From an uncultured Salinicoccus sp. (GTDB lineage: Bacteria > Bacillota > Bacilli > Staphylococcales > Salinicoccaceae), in contig CANLWV010000001.1 of the NCBI GenBank assembly GCA_947494965.1, positions 310,001-374,000 of the forward strand: a stretch of DNA of 64,000 bases. Reading direction: 5' to 3'. The stretch's first letter is position 1. The number at the start of each line of letters is the position of its first letter. Of the stretch, positions 42,519 to 52,481 are shown in pieces. Under the pieces are notes generated by a model. The model did no database searches, was not told the origin of the DNA, and was given only the letters and a program-made list of their open reading frames with translations. Made by a program: the position numbers and the translations under genes.

Positions 42519-42812
42519 TTATTTCCTTGCTTTACTAGGTCCTTGCGTCTGCCCTTCTCGTTTGCTCGCAACTTCCCATGCCCCGGTTGCCATCAAGCCA
42601 CTGATTAGACCAGCAACGACTCTGCCACCCATTGATAGCTCCGCCCCCAATTCAGGGACGAAGGTAGTCAATGCGCCAAGCCCTGCACCAATCAGTACAC
42701 TGATCAGTGGCAGATAGTTCTTCGGCATGCGCTGCGTCCGTTTCAGTACTTCTACAAGACCGAGTGTGATGCTTGCAATAACACCACTGAATAATAGTAT
42801 TCCTTCCATCAT
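42519..42812 (-). CDS. Phage holin (LL-H type, prophage B)
   Basis: A 97-residue protein with hydrophobic segments LLFSGVIASITLGLVEVL, LISVLIGAGLGALTTFV and VVAGLISGLMATGAW and a basic tail. It is nearly the same as the element A holin. It controls timing of lysis. ATG 42812 is six bases after AGGAGG. Confidence 0.9.
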   Translation of the reverse strand: MMEGILLFSGVIASITLGLVEVLKRTQRMPKNYLPLISVLIGAGLGALTTFVPELGAELSMGGRVVAGLISGLMATGAWEVASKREGQTQGPSKARK

Positions 42813-42828
42813 GTCTCACCTCCTTTCA

Positions 42829-43086
42829 TTATGTGAATATGAACCCAAGCACAAAAATGATGAATGGCACTAATATTCCAGATGTAAACCCGGCCACCCA
42901 TTTCAATGTCACCTTGAGTTCCTTTAACTTCTTTTCGTTGTGTTCGGACATATCAAATGCTTTGTTAGACTTGTCAAACGCATCGTCTGCCCGCTGCCGT
43001 ATTTGTTCGAGTCCACTTAATTTGCCGTCAATCTGCCCTAAGCGATCAAATATCTTAATGGCAATATCTTTGTCTTCATTCGGCAT
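42829..43086 (-). CDS. XhlA-like hemolysin/holin-associated protein (prophage B)
   Basis: An 85-residue protein with a soluble helical N-terminal half (IAIKIFDRLGQIDGKL) and a terminal membrane span, GILVPFIIFVLGFIF. The start is placed at ATG 43086 (MPNEDKD) after AAAGGATGGGTTTG, by comparison with the element A copy; an upstream in-frame ATG at 43119 has its own GGGGTGATTAAT. It is first in the lysis cassette. Confidence 0.85.
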   Translation of the reverse strand: MPNEDKDIAIKIFDRLGQIDGKLSGLEQIRQRADDAFDKSNKAFDMSEHNEKKLKELKVTLKWVAGFTSGILVPFIIFVLGFIFT

Positions 43087-43157
43087 CAAACCCATCCTTT
43101 CATCAATGTTCGGGCACATATTAATCACCCCTTTATTTAGACATAAAAAAGAGGCCT

Positions 43158-43454
43158 CTACGGTGTAGGGTCTCCAGTTACTCGATTGCCTGTATCGTCT
43201 AATCGAAAGGCATCCTCATCTTTTTGAATGACGTAGTAGTCATAATCTTGCTTGATGAAAGGCGGTGCACTATTCATCCAGACAACCATATCTTTAGCTT
43301 CTTCGAACGTTTTGTAAGCTTCTGCTTGATCGAATTCTCCTACGCTACTAGGCATTCCATTAAATGCGTTAGTTCTGACCAGAGATTCCTCATTAGTGCT
43401 TTCTTTCTTCCGGGCAACAAAATACTTTGTTTCCTTGCCTGTCAATTTTTCCAT
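43158..43454 (-). CDS. Hypothetical phage protein between tail and lysis genes
   Basis: A 98-residue protein with KYFVARKKES near the start, AYKTFEEAKDMVVWM in the middle and YDYYVIQKDEDAF later. This looks like a small alpha/beta domain of unknown role. ATG 43454 follows AGGAGGAGAAATA, one base after the stop of the preceding gene, so it belongs to the late operon. No counterpart is present in element A. Confidence 0.7.
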   Translation of the reverse strand: MEKLTGKETKYFVARKKESTNEESLVRTNAFNGMPSSVGEFDQAEAYKTFEEAKDMVVWMNSAPPFIKQDYDYYVIQKDEDAFRLDDTGNRVTGDPTP

Positions 43455-43455
43455 A

Positions 43456-43824
43456 TTATTTCTCCTCCTTGATAATTTTATCCAATAGAATGAGTGTTTG
43501 TGTTTTGATCGTACCTTCTGCTACCTGCTCGATTTCTTCGATGCTGATGCTTTCAAGTTCTACTTTCACATCTTCATCCATGAGTTCCGCTCTTTTCTTG
43601 TGAAACTCTGGAGCTATTTCGGCTTTTAGCGTCACACCCCCTTGCCCGTCATCAGATTCTTTATACTGTTCAACAAGTTTTTTGTTCACCTCCTCTGATG
43701 GCTTGAGTGCATCTTGCACCTTTCGATAATTCCGTTGTATTTTAAGCGACGTTTTGACAGGGAACTCTTTCGCCGCCAACTGCGACAATCCAGTAAATAT
43801 ATTTTGTAGTTCAGATACTTTCAT
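43456..43824 (-). CDS. DUF1617-like phage protein
   Basis: A 122-residue protein: helical N-terminus (SELQNIFTGLSQLAAKEFP), KIQRNYRKVQDALK, then an acidic C-terminal half. Layout and length fit the DUF1617 family common just after the tail-tip genes of Gram-positive siphophages; its role is unknown. ATG 43824 follows AAAGGAGCCTGATT. Confidence 0.65.
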   Translation of the reverse strand: MKVSELQNIFTGLSQLAAKEFPVKTSLKIQRNYRKVQDALKPSEEVNKKLVEQYKESDDGQGGVTLKAEIAPEFHKKRAELMDEDVKVELESISIEEIEQVAEGTIKTQTLILLDKIIKEEK

Positions 43825-43863
43825 AATCAGGCTCCTTTAATATAAAAAGCCGAGCATTTAAGC

Positions 43864-46800
43864 TCAGGCTCCTTTTAGTATTTTGACTTCTTCCCTCAGC
43901 GTTTTATTTTCTTTTTCAAGGTATTCAATCCGTTTATCTTGCTCGTCATCTTTTGATGCCGTTTCCTGTATTGATTTCATTATTGGCGCAATTAGTTGTG
44001 TGTACTCAACGCCGTACATACCTGCCGAGTCGGTGTTGACAATGGATTGGTCAATCATGTCCACGCCATGTTTCTTCATAACCCCCAGCAAGTTCTGTGC
44101 GGATACCCCGTACTTCAAGTGATTTTCTGGCATGTGGAAATCCATTCTGAATCGGATCGTGTCTATATCTCTTATGAAATCCAACCCAAGTTTATTGTAG
44201 GTGATGTCCGTTTTTAGACGCTCATCTGATGATACATTCGGTTGGTTCAAAAGATAAATCTGACTGAATCGGTTAGTGTCCGCTCCCAAGGCGTAGTACC
44301 GTGGGCTGTTCCAGTAAGGACCGGCGTTGAGGCCTAAGAGATTGATGAAGTTGCTTGTGCCATATCCAGTGGCTATCGAATAACCTTGTAAGGTGTCATA
44401 TTGATTTCGTACTTCAAGGTTCCCGGATGACCTCACCGCATTTATATACGCCCTGTCAAAATAGTTGTTACTAGCACCCAAGTCATACGTGTATATGCCA
44501 GTATTCATAGGCATTAGGGTTTTTCTGCCACGGCTTAAATCAAAAAGGAACCCTCTTTTAAAGTCTACTGCTTCATCCCTGACATGGAAGATATCTCCGA
44601 CTACAGAGTTTCCGACGCCGTCATCGACCATACGCCGGCTTGTATTGGCAATAAACCCTGTGAAGAAATTCTCATCTCTTGGGTCAAAATTAAATCGACT
44701 TGTACCCGTTGTGCCCATGAAAATATAAGGCAGTCTGTTATTTATGCTACGCCCCACACCGATACCGGCTGTACGAGTAATATCCATTTCATTGTCCAAC
44801 TGACTGTAATACATACGGTTGCCCGCATCACCAAGATGTATATCAGCACCGCCACCCAATTTGAAATTGGTGTTTTCCATCATAAGTGTTCCTGTATTTA
44901 AGCTGAAGTAAGTGTTATTGTTCTGACTTCGCAGTACGCCACCAGTCACTCTTTCAGCCGAGATGTCAATCGCCTGAATATCTCGTACAAACTGGCTTTT
45001 GACGGTTAAACTGTTGATAAATGCGCTATCTGAAGTAAATCGCTCAAACAACGCTGTATCCACTTTCAGCCAATTTGATTCAATCATATTGGCACTGAAC
45101 CAGTTCGCTGTAGCCGATGCAAAATTGGCTTTAGCTGCATCAATGCTCATTGTCTCAATTTCATTTATGAAGGCGGAGTCTGCCACTAGCTTATTGACCA
45201 GTGCCGAGTTGACCTTCAACTTATCCGCTGTGACAACTTCGGAGTCTAGGTGTTTGTTCTTGATAAATTGAATGTCTCCCGTAGCGGCTACAATGTTTCC
45301 GAAATCACCTGTGACGGCTTCAATACCCCACGCCTTGACCGTGTTCTGCACCGTCAGGTTATTCGATACATCTACATTATCGCCAATCAGCGACAATCCT
45401 TCAGCATCGCCCACAATGCCGGTTGCGAACTCTTTACCACCGACTTTGGTTGTACCGATGGAAAAGCCGTCTGATAACAATTTGAAATCTGTGAATTGAA
45501 TTAAGTCTTCAGGGGCGGGTGTGTGATCAGTGGCTTTATCGCCCTTTTCAAATTTTATTTTTCGGACGTGTCCAGTGAATACAGTCGCTCCGCCATATCC
45601 GTTCGTATGGAAGGATACTGTTTTATAACTTTCACTGTCGAGTGTGAATGTAACAGAATACTTTTTCCACTCGGTCGTCAATTCCATGTTATCTATCGTG
45701 TGAATACCGTCTCCGGTGAAGTACGGCCTTATTATTTCACCATTCGTATCTGATTTGGCTTCAAAAGATAGTGTGACGGGTTTACCGACATGACCATGTA
45801 AAGCGCCATTTGCAATGTCCCAACGCTTATATTTCTGATCGATGGTCGTTTCTCCGTCGGTGTCTAGCAGCATATTGCGTGTGCCTAATTCAATATCATC
45901 AATCGCATTCGTAATATCCGATGACCACACCCGACCACTTATTGCATCCTTGACATCATCAATTATGACACCTTTTTGGTCTTGCCAATTATTCATGTCC
46001 AAAATCGATTTTGTAATGCTTGAAACATCACCACCCACAATCTGATGAATACGGTTGTCTGATTGTTGCTTGTATTTATCTAAGTCACCTTGTACGGCAT
46101 CAGCTTTCTGTGCCGCATCCTGTTCTGCTTGTGTGATTGCTTGTGACTTCGCCGTATCAATCGCTGTTGTCAGTTCACCACGTTGTGTACTGATTTTAGT
46201 CTGCATCCGTTCTTCAGCCGCGTCTGTTTCAGCTTTAGCGTCAATAACAGCTTGTTGGTAGGCGTTGTTGATTGCAGTAGTTTGAGCGTCATATCGAGCA
46301 TCAAAGTCCACTTTGAGTTGTGTGATATAACTCTGCGTATCGTTTCTATTACGCTTTAATTGTGCCGTGATGTTCTGCTGACGGCGATCAGTTTTGAAAT
46401 GCTGATAGTCGCCTAAAGTGATTTTACTCAAGCTATCATCGAGTAGGTTATTCTCCATTTTGTGGATGCGCGCCTTTTTGATAATGTCAGCTTGCTTATA
46501 AATCACACCAACACTATCGCCAAGGTCATGCGCACCTACTCTAGCAACATCAGTCTTCCATGTTGCTTTCGGTACACAGTTTTCAAGGAGCCATTGATAG
46601 GTTGAATCAGCAAGCAGTTGCTTATTCTCCACATTCTCAAAAATGACTTCTGACATCACACGAGGATGGATCTCCCCATTCTCAAAATAACCATATTCTG
46701 CAGTGGCCGATGGAATCTCTATCCAGTTTTGACCGACCGGACTTGTGATACCGTCTTTAGACCATTCGATGTCACCAAATTCAAGACGCGGACCGAAACC

Positions 46801-47487
46801 GTCCCCAGCTTCTTCACCGCGCCCACGCCCGACAGCAGCGGTATAGACTTCTGACTCGTCTTGCTCTTGTGTCAGACTTAAGAGGTTAGTACCATATGCA
46901 AACCGCTTACCCGTCCATTTGCCAAGGCGTTTTTTAATGTACAGGTCTTTACTGATGATTTTGCGCCCATCAAATGTCAGACCGTAGTCAAACTCGACCC
47001 CGAACTTCTCGATGATTAAGCTGCGGGCATTGGCGACACTGTCTCGATAAAAGTTGATATCTGCAGTACCTGTCACATCATAGTCTTTCACATACCAACC
47101 GATTGGATTGAAAGCTGCATCAGCTGCTGGCTTCATTTCTGAATCTCTGAAGCGTCTATCATGGATATTCCCCATTGCTTTAGCTTCATCAAATAAGATG
47201 TGGACGCCATCGAACAGCAGTATGCGTTTGTTATCTGCTCTAACTTTTCGAGTGTGGATTTTATACAACTGGAATCGCTTCTTACGATCATAGTGTCCGG
47301 CAAACCATGCTTTTTCTACATTCTTTTTGTAGTTGTACTGCGTACCCGATTTTGTTTCATAAAAAAGTGGAACTTCGACGGACAACTGGTACAGTCCATT
47401 GAGCTCCACTGTTTGTATTGCGGATAGCAAGTGCTTCTTCGGTATAATCTTCTGTAGCTTTTTCTGTCTGTCGAATAGATAAATCAT
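43864..47487 (-). CDS. Tail-tip protein with endopeptidase-type N-terminus and S74 autoprocessing domain
   Basis: A 1207-residue structural protein. The N-terminal third (MIYLFDRQKKLQKIIP; TLGDYQHFKTDRRQ near residue 360) matches the phage minor structural / prophage endopeptidase tail domain that forms the tip hub. A helical stretch rich in Ala, Asp and Gln follows, then a carbohydrate-binding-like part (SFEAKSDTNGE), repeated short motifs (KVNSALVNKLVADSAFI), and a C-terminal peptidase S74 chaperone starting SSDERLKTDI. S74 domains trimerise fibres and cut themselves off at that Ser. The end is a coiled coil, LEKENKTLREEVKIL. It probably binds the host surface. The start overlaps the dit stop. 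Confidence 0.9.
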   Translation of the reverse strand: MIYLFDRQKKLQKIIPKKHLLSAIQTVELNGLYQLSVEVPLFYETKSGTQYNYKKNVEKAWFAGHYDRKKRFQLYKIHTRKVRADNKRILLFDGVHILFDEAKAMGNIHDRRFRDSEMKPAADAAFNPIGWYVKDYDVTGTADINFYRDSVANARSLIIEKFGVEFDYGLTFDGRKIISKDLYIKKRLGKWTGKRFAYGTNLLSLTQEQDESEVYTAAVGRGRGEEAGDGFGPRLEFGDIEWSKDGITSPVGQNWIEIPSATAEYGYFENGEIHPRVMSEVIFENVENKQLLADSTYQWLLENCVPKATWKTDVARVGAHDLGDSVGVIYKQADIIKKARIHKMENNLLDDSLSKITLGDYQHFKTDRRQQNITAQLKRNRNDTQSYITQLKVDFDARYDAQTTAINNAYQQAVIDAKAETDAAEERMQTKISTQRGELTTAIDTAKSQAITQAEQDAAQKADAVQGDLDKYKQQSDNRIHQIVGGDVSSITKSILDMNNWQDQKGVIIDDVKDAISGRVWSSDITNAIDDIELGTRNMLLDTDGETTIDQKYKRWDIANGALHGHVGKPVTLSFEAKSDTNGEIIRPYFTGDGIHTIDNMELTTEWKKYSVTFTLDSESYKTVSFHTNGYGGATVFTGHVRKIKFEKGDKATDHTPAPEDLIQFTDFKLLSDGFSIGTTKVGGKEFATGIVGDAEGLSLIGDNVDVSNNLTVQNTVKAWGIEAVTGDFGNIVAATGDIQFIKNKHLDSEVVTADKLKVNSALVNKLVADSAFINEIETMSIDAAKANFASATANWFSANMIESNWLKVDTALFERFTSDSAFINSLTVKSQFVRDIQAIDISAERVTGGVLRSQNNNTYFSLNTGTLMMENTNFKLGGGADIHLGDAGNRMYYSQLDNEMDITRTAGIGVGRSINNRLPYIFMGTTGTSRFNFDPRDENFFTGFIANTSRRMVDDGVGNSVVGDIFHVRDEAVDFKRGFLFDLSRGRKTLMPMNTGIYTYDLGASNNYFDRAYINAVRSSGNLEVRNQYDTLQGYSIATGYGTSNFINLLGLNAGPYWNSPRYYALGADTNRFSQIYLLNQPNVSSDERLKTDITYNKLGLDFIRDIDTIRFRMDFHMPENHLKYGVSAQNLLGVMKKHGVDMIDQSIVNTDSAGMYGVEYTQLIAPIMKSIQETASKDDEQDKRIEYLEKENKTLREEVKILKGA

Positions 47488-48284
47488 AGGCTCACACCTC
47501 TATACTTGATTGTGATGCTTGCTGGAGTGGGTGTGACGACCAGCTGATCCCCATCTTTTATTGAGAAGTCTTCCATATCACTTTCGATGTTCAGGCCGTC
47601 CATCGCTTCAACTTCAGTCACATTTTTCGTCAGTGTCTGTTCCTCGAAATACAGACGATAGATGGATGAGATATTTTCATGAGAATAGTTGATATTCAAA
47701 TCGGTTGTCGTATTCCGTAGTGACCACTCCTTGATGCCTGTACTGAACTTGATTTCAATATATGGTTGGACAGGCTCAGAAGACTCTATAGAAAGTATTT
47801 GAGCGTTCGTATAGTTGATTGTGTGCTCATCCCGATATTTCAATGGATCGTGCCATAGGAAATCCAAGACGAATGACTGTTTTTCAGCTTCATCATCTGG
47901 TGTCGAGCCACCTTCATACACCACATAGTAGGTTAAGTTCGCTTCATCACTGAATCGGATATGCTTTGCATGCTTCAGCAAGCCATTCAAGGCGCTCAGT
48001 TTTTCTTTGAGGACACTTGTATCAACTGCATCGATTTCGACCGTCACACTGATGGTTTTAGACGCCATGCGCTTACTGAGCACCATCAGCCCATCATATC
48101 CAGCTGGTGTGGATGTCTGAATGTCGTAACTGTTCAACTGACGGCCAGTGACGTTTGTCGTTTCTACAATGCAGTTGATGTCGCTTAGCGTCTCGTCAAT
48201 GTTCGTACCTTCTACAATCAACTGATGAGGAGACGGGAGATGTAGCCCTCCCGTTCGTTCTCCTGGCAGTTCAAACTCTATCAT
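47484..48284 (-). CDS. Distal tail protein (Dit)
   Basis: A 266-residue protein of the siphovirus tail (Sipho_tail/Dit) family, which forms the hexameric ring joining tail tube to tip. Segments include QLNSYDIQTSTPAGYDG, ISVTVEIDAVDTSVLKEKL and FVLDFLWHDPLKYRD. It overlaps both neighbours by four bases, start and stop, typical of coupled tail genes. It lies directly downstream of the tape measure gene. Confidence 0.88.
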   Translation of the reverse strand: MIEFELPGERTGGLHLPSPHQLIVEGTNIDETLSDINCIVETTNVTGRQLNSYDIQTSTPAGYDGLMVLSKRMASKTISVTVEIDAVDTSVLKEKLSALNGLLKHAKHIRFSDEANLTYYVVYEGGSTPDDEAEKQSFVLDFLWHDPLKYRDEHTINYTNAQILSIESSEPVQPYIEIKFSTGIKEWSLRNTTTDLNINYSHENISSIYRLYFEEQTLTKNVTEVEAMDGLNIESDMEDFSIKDGDQLVVTPTPASITIKYRGVSL

Positions 48285-51200
48285 TCATACACACCTCCTA
48301 GATATGACTCTTCGAGATTGGTGACACGGACAGATTCATCATTGATATCCTCGACAAATCCTCTGTATTCTTTATCACCAAGACTAAACCGGATATTGGC
48401 GGACTGCTTGACATCCAGACCGTTCTCCAAGTCATGCTTGATTTCCGCATCGCCAATCGCTGTAATGCTGTTGTTGAGGTCTTTACCGTCCACATCGAAG
48501 CCGACAGGGTCGAATTCCGGCTGATACGCATTCTGCATCTTATCAGTCATCCTGAGTATTTCATTGACGACTCTTCCAGATTCATTGCCGATACCAATCG
48601 CCAAGCCCTGGGCTGTATATTCACCCATTGCCATGGTCACTCTCGAGGGTGACTTGATTCTTAGTGCGCTCCGGATGGTAGCAGCCGCTCTGTTTGCGAT
48701 GCCTCTTGCGGTCGCGTATACAGACCCTGCCTGACTTTGCAGACCGGCTCGATAACCGCCCATCGTGTAGGCACCTGCGCTGTAAAAGCCACCATAGCTA
48801 CCTCGGATTGTGGCGATAGATCGTGACATCGTAGACTGAATGCTTGCGACTGCACGAACACCGCCACTTGTGATGCTACTGACCATAGCGTTCATGCCTG
48901 AATTCGTTGCGGCGACCATCTGACTCATACCGGCACTCGTAGCCTGAGACATCGCTTGCATGCTGTTCGTGCCAGCCATTTGCATCTGTCTGTAACTCTG
49001 TGTGGCTGCTTTATTCATGCTGGATGTTTCGGATGTACCTGTGCTGCTGATGTCGGCAAAGTTGCTGTTTGAATTACTGAGGAGACTGTCGAGTTCAGAC
49101 ATGGAGCCACTACTCATTCCTTCAAACTCACTTAGCACATCACTACTCAATCCGGCCGTTTCACTGCTGCCGGTGCTTGCCAGACTTTCGAAGTCACCAC
49201 TCATAATTGCATCCATGTTCTCTGTCTCTGCTGTGGAGCCGCTGGACATTTCTTGAATGGCCGCTGTAAAGTCACTGCTCAAGCCAGAGGCTTCTGTTGA
49301 GCCTGTACTGTGGAGGCTCTCCATGTCTGCAGAACCCATCTGATTCATGGCGCTGATGTCCTGCGTCGCATGGTCACGCATGTAGCCTGTTTCGCTGGTG
49401 ACACCCGTATTGAGTGCTGCCGTGTTCGTAGTACCGGACGCTAGTAGACTCTCAAAGTCGAATGCCGAGTTGCTCGCCATCGTACTTGTATTGGCGTTGA
49501 CGCCCGATGCCATGCCACTTGTGTTGCTTGTCGCATTGGCACTCATTGTGCTTGTGTTCGTGCTGACGCTGTTGGCCATCTCAGATGTTTTGGCACTTGT
49601 GTCACTGCTTGCAAGACCCAGCGTATCGCCGATGAATCCGAACACTTTTCCGACCGTTTCTCCGATGGCGCCAAGCACCGTACTGACGGTTTCTCCGATA
49701 GAGCCGAATATTTCTTCAGTCGTTGCTTTGATGCCTTCCCATGCTGCTGTCCATTGACCAGTCACCACATTAATAAAGAGCTCAATGATGCCAAGTATCA
49801 ACGTCACTGCAATTTGCACGACGTTTGAGATCAACGCCCAAGCGACTTCGAAAGCACCTGTGATGACATGCAGTCCGGCTGTTACAACGGCAATGATGCC
49901 ACCGAGGACGCCCCCGATGATTGTAAGTACTGCAGGGAATACTACGCTCGTAATCTGCATAATCTGCTCACTGTTGTTGCTCCAAAACTCGCGAACTTTT
50001 CCGAAGATGCTTGAAACAGTATTCCAGATAGCACCAACTACTGTGGAGATAAGGCCCCAAACGGCCTCCCACACCATGCTGGCGACTGCGATAATGGTTT
50101 CATGATTTGCTTGCCAGAATGTAACAACCGCACCAACAATGGTTGAGACGATGTTATATATCGCTGTGACCACTGTAACGATCGTATTGAGTATGATGTC
50201 CCACACTCGCATTGCCACATTGACAATTGTTTCATGGTTATTCGTCCAGAAGTTCGCAACTGCAGTAATGACTGTGGAGACGATATCCAAAATAAAGCCA
50301 AGCACTGTGAAAATGGTGTTTTTAATGAAATTCCAAGCGTTCACGATAACTGGTACCAGCGTGTCCATCACATACTGCACAACCGTCAGGACAGCGTTCC
50401 ATACGCCTGTGACTATCGTTAGGATGTTCTGTTGATTCGCATCCCACCAAGCGACCAGCATGCCCCATACGGACATAACAAAGTTACTCACTGCCGATAT
50501 GGCATTGGAGATATGTGACTGTACCTGGTTCCAAACATTGACGACCCGGTTCCGGAATTCTTCGTTGGTCTGCCATAGCCACATAAATGAACCGACAAGT
50601 AATCCGATGATCGAAATTACTGCCGCGACTTTAAGACTGATAAAGGCCATCACCTTACCGACTGCTTGCACTGCATGATAGACCGCAAATGCTGCTGGTA
50701 CTACCATCATTAATACTCCGGCTAATGTGGTAACTACACCGATAATCATACCGACTACCGGATGATTTGCCAGCAACTCTTTCGTAAACTTAAATATCTC
50801 ATTCGCTACGTTAAGCACGGCTTCTCCAAGTGGCGCCATGGCAATACCGAGATTGACTAGAGTTCCGATGATGTTACCGATTAAATCAATCACAACCGGC
50901 CCGGTCCGCTCAATGTACTCGACGAAGTTTTGGAATGCCCTGTTATTGGATAACTCAGCCGCCCATTCTCTAAAGCGTTGTGTCATGCGCTCCAATCCAT
51001 CGAATACATGACTACTGTTTGCACCAAAAGCCGCGAATAAGTCAATGATGCCGAGGAATGTATTGCCGAAGATGCGTCCGATTTTCGGCATATTCTCCAT
51101 GACATAATTGGTGAAGTCATGGAAGCCATTGGTTTCGGCCATTTTAGCGGCCCAGTTTGCAAACTGTTCACCTAGATTATTGAACCCTTGCGCAACCCAA

Positions 51201-52108
51201 TCAATCAACGGCATAGCGGCATTCATCATATCAATTAAGCCCTTGCCGAATTGCCCAGCTGCGCGCATGATATTCTCAAATACTCGAATGCCTGTTGAAT
51301 TCAAGTTATCGAAGAACCGCGTCATCGTTGGTGATTTGTCTAGGAAGTTTTGCAACTCCTTTGACATGCCAGAGATGGAATCGACCACCCCATCAATGAA
51401 TGGGCGCATCTGCTGCAATGCACTGTTAGCACCGTTAATCGCATTCGACATGATGTCAAAAGTCGCATTCATGTGTGCATCGACTATATCGCTCCATGTG
51501 GACTTAATGCCATCTAATGCTGATGTAAATCGCTTCGATGCCTCTGTTGCCCTGAATGCCTCATCGTTGTATCGTTTGAGCACTGTAGCGACAATGCCAC
51601 CAAAAGCCAGACCGCCTGCGCCTGCAATTGCGAACGCTCCAACCAGCGCCAGGAGGCCACCCGTGACAGTACCAAGCGCAACGCCCAGTGCCATAACGGC
51701 CGAGGTCAATCCGGCTATGATTGGAATGCCTGCTGTCAGTGATGCGAACAATGCACCTTTAAACACGTTGGCCATGACTGTGCCCATTGTTCTTATATTC
51801 GTCGCCAATTCGCCCATATCTTTATTGAATGGATCGGTGAAATTTGTTTTAATGCCATGGTATGCACGTTTTAACAGACCCTTATCTACATCTACCTTTA
51901 TTTCTTTTTCAATATCATTTGCTGAAAAGCGTCGCGCTAGTGCTTCCGCTCTCAGAAGGCCACGACGGAACTTGGAGATGTTCGCATCGACCTCCGTATT
52001 CAGTTCATCCGGCACTTTATTCGCCTGGGCTGCCGCTTTATTGATGTTCCGCTCAAAGTTACGAATGTTCGCATATATGCGCGCTACAAAACTCTGCACA
52101 TCATCCAT
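48281..52108 (-). CDS. Tail tape measure protein
   Basis: A 1275-residue protein that sets tail length and is ejected during infection. It has charged helices first, hydrophobic Gly/Ala-rich segments (LTAGIPIIAGLTSAVMALG, residues about 125-190), and then Trp-marked repeats of 44 residues (FWTNNHETI, FWQANHETI, FWSNNSEQI). From about residue 833 to 1100 it has roughly 24 tandem 11-residue repeats with Met or Leu at the sixth position. The C-terminal IKSPSRVTMAMGEYTAQGLAIGI-like segment is a common tape measure end. It lies between the tail chaperones and Dit. ATG 52108 follows AGGGGTGAGCAG. Confidence 0.93.
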   Translation of the reverse strand: MDDVQSFVARIYANIRNFERNINKAAAQANKVPDELNTEVDANISKFRRGLLRAEALARRFSANDIEKEIKVDVDKGLLKRAYHGIKTNFTDPFNKDMGELATNIRTMGTVMANVFKGALFASLTAGIPIIAGLTSAVMALGVALGTVTGGLLALVGAFAIAGAGGLAFGGIVATVLKRYNDEAFRATEASKRFTSALDGIKSTWSDIVDAHMNATFDIMSNAINGANSALQQMRPFIDGVVDSISGMSKELQNFLDKSPTMTRFFDNLNSTGIRVFENIMRAAGQFGKGLIDMMNAAMPLIDWVAQGFNNLGEQFANWAAKMAETNGFHDFTNYVMENMPKIGRIFGNTFLGIIDLFAAFGANSSHVFDGLERMTQRFREWAAELSNNRAFQNFVEYIERTGPVVIDLIGNIIGTLVNLGIAMAPLGEAVLNVANEIFKFTKELLANHPVVGMIIGVVTTLAGVLMMVVPAAFAVYHAVQAVGKVMAFISLKVAAVISIIGLLVGSFMWLWQTNEEFRNRVVNVWNQVQSHISNAISAVSNFVMSVWGMLVAWWDANQQNILTIVTGVWNAVLTVVQYVMDTLVPVIVNAWNFIKNTIFTVLGFILDIVSTVITAVANFWTNNHETIVNVAMRVWDIILNTIVTVVTAIYNIVSTIVGAVVTFWQANHETIIAVASMVWEAVWGLISTVVGAIWNTVSSIFGKVREFWSNNSEQIMQITSVVFPAVLTIIGGVLGGIIAVVTAGLHVITGAFEVAWALISNVVQIAVTLILGIIELFINVVTGQWTAAWEGIKATTEEIFGSIGETVSTVLGAIGETVGKVFGFIGDTLGLASSDTSAKTSEMANSVSTNTSTMSANATSNTSGMASGVNANTSTMASNSAFDFESLLASGTTNTAALNTGVTSETGYMRDHATQDISAMNQMGSADMESLHSTGSTEASGLSSDFTAAIQEMSSGSTAETENMDAIMSGDFESLASTGSSETAGLSSDVLSEFEGMSSGSMSELDSLLSNSNSNFADISSTGTSETSSMNKAATQSYRQMQMAGTNSMQAMSQATSAGMSQMVAATNSGMNAMVSSITSGGVRAVASIQSTMSRSIATIRGSYGGFYSAGAYTMGGYRAGLQSQAGSVYATARGIANRAAATIRSALRIKSPSRVTMAMGEYTAQGLAIGIGNESGRVVNEILRMTDKMQNAYQPEFDPVGFDVDGKDLNNSITAIGDAEIKHDLENGLDVKQSANIRFSLGDKEYRGFVEDINDESVRVTNLEESYLGGVYE
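48805..49605 (-). repeat. Eleven-residue (33-base) repeats in the tape measure gene
   Basis: About 24 consecutive units of 11 residues align without gaps, for example ANTSTMSANAT, SNTSGMASGVN, TEASGLSSDFT, SETAGLSSDVL, SEFEGMSSGSM and AGMSQMVAATN. Position 6 is Met, Leu or rarely another hydrophobic residue. The units are divergent in DNA. Hendecad periodicity suggests a continuous right-handed helical rod, which fits a tail ruler. Confidence 0.8.
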
Positions 52109-52125
52109 CTGCTCACCCCTTTTAT

Positions 52126-52476
52126 TTATCTATTTTTATTGACTGTTTTGAGCCATTCGTCCATTTCTGCAACTTGCTTTTTGCGGATATGTTTGCGTCT
52201 ATGCTTATCCACCCACTTCTCGTACTTAACCTGTTCCTTGTCTTTATCGATGAGCTCACGTTGTTCTTCAATGTAGCGCTTCTGCGGCTTCACATTGGCG
52301 CCGTTGTTCATCCGAGCCATTGCATTGGCAGTGAATAAGCCGTCCTCCAGAGAGTCCAGTCGGCGGTGTCTGGCGCCTTTAATTAAATTGCGCCAATACC
52401 GGGGTGTCATCTGCCATATTTCACGCTCCGGGATGTAGCCAAGCATTCGCTGAGTGGTTGCAAAGACGTAATCCAT
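52126..52476 (-). CDS. Tail assembly chaperone, downstream frame (gpT-like)
   Basis: The frame following gpG encodes MDYVFATTQRMLGYIPEREIW and a basic C-terminal end (KHIRKKQVAEMDEWL). It lies in the -1 frame relative to gpG and is open well upstream through gpG. In siphophages the second chaperone is usually made by a programmed frameshift near the end of gpG, giving a gpGT fusion. No classic slippery heptamer is seen here. The first ATG in frame (52476) lies six bases past the gpG stop without a good ribosome site. Coordinates use that ATG; the true product may be a fusion of about 280 residues. Confidence 0.6.
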   Translation of the reverse strand: MDYVFATTQRMLGYIPEREIWQMTPRYWRNLIKGARHRRLDSLEDGLFTANAMARMNNGANVKPQKRYIEEQRELIDKDKEQVKYEKWVDKHRRKHIRKKQVAEMDEWLKTVNKNR

Positions 52477-52481
52477 ATCAA

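Noticed and set aside
51108..52142. 344-codon plus-strand frame across the tape measure start
   Set aside because: It is a mirror of the Ala/Ser-rich tape measure coding strand, with no ribosome site or domain.
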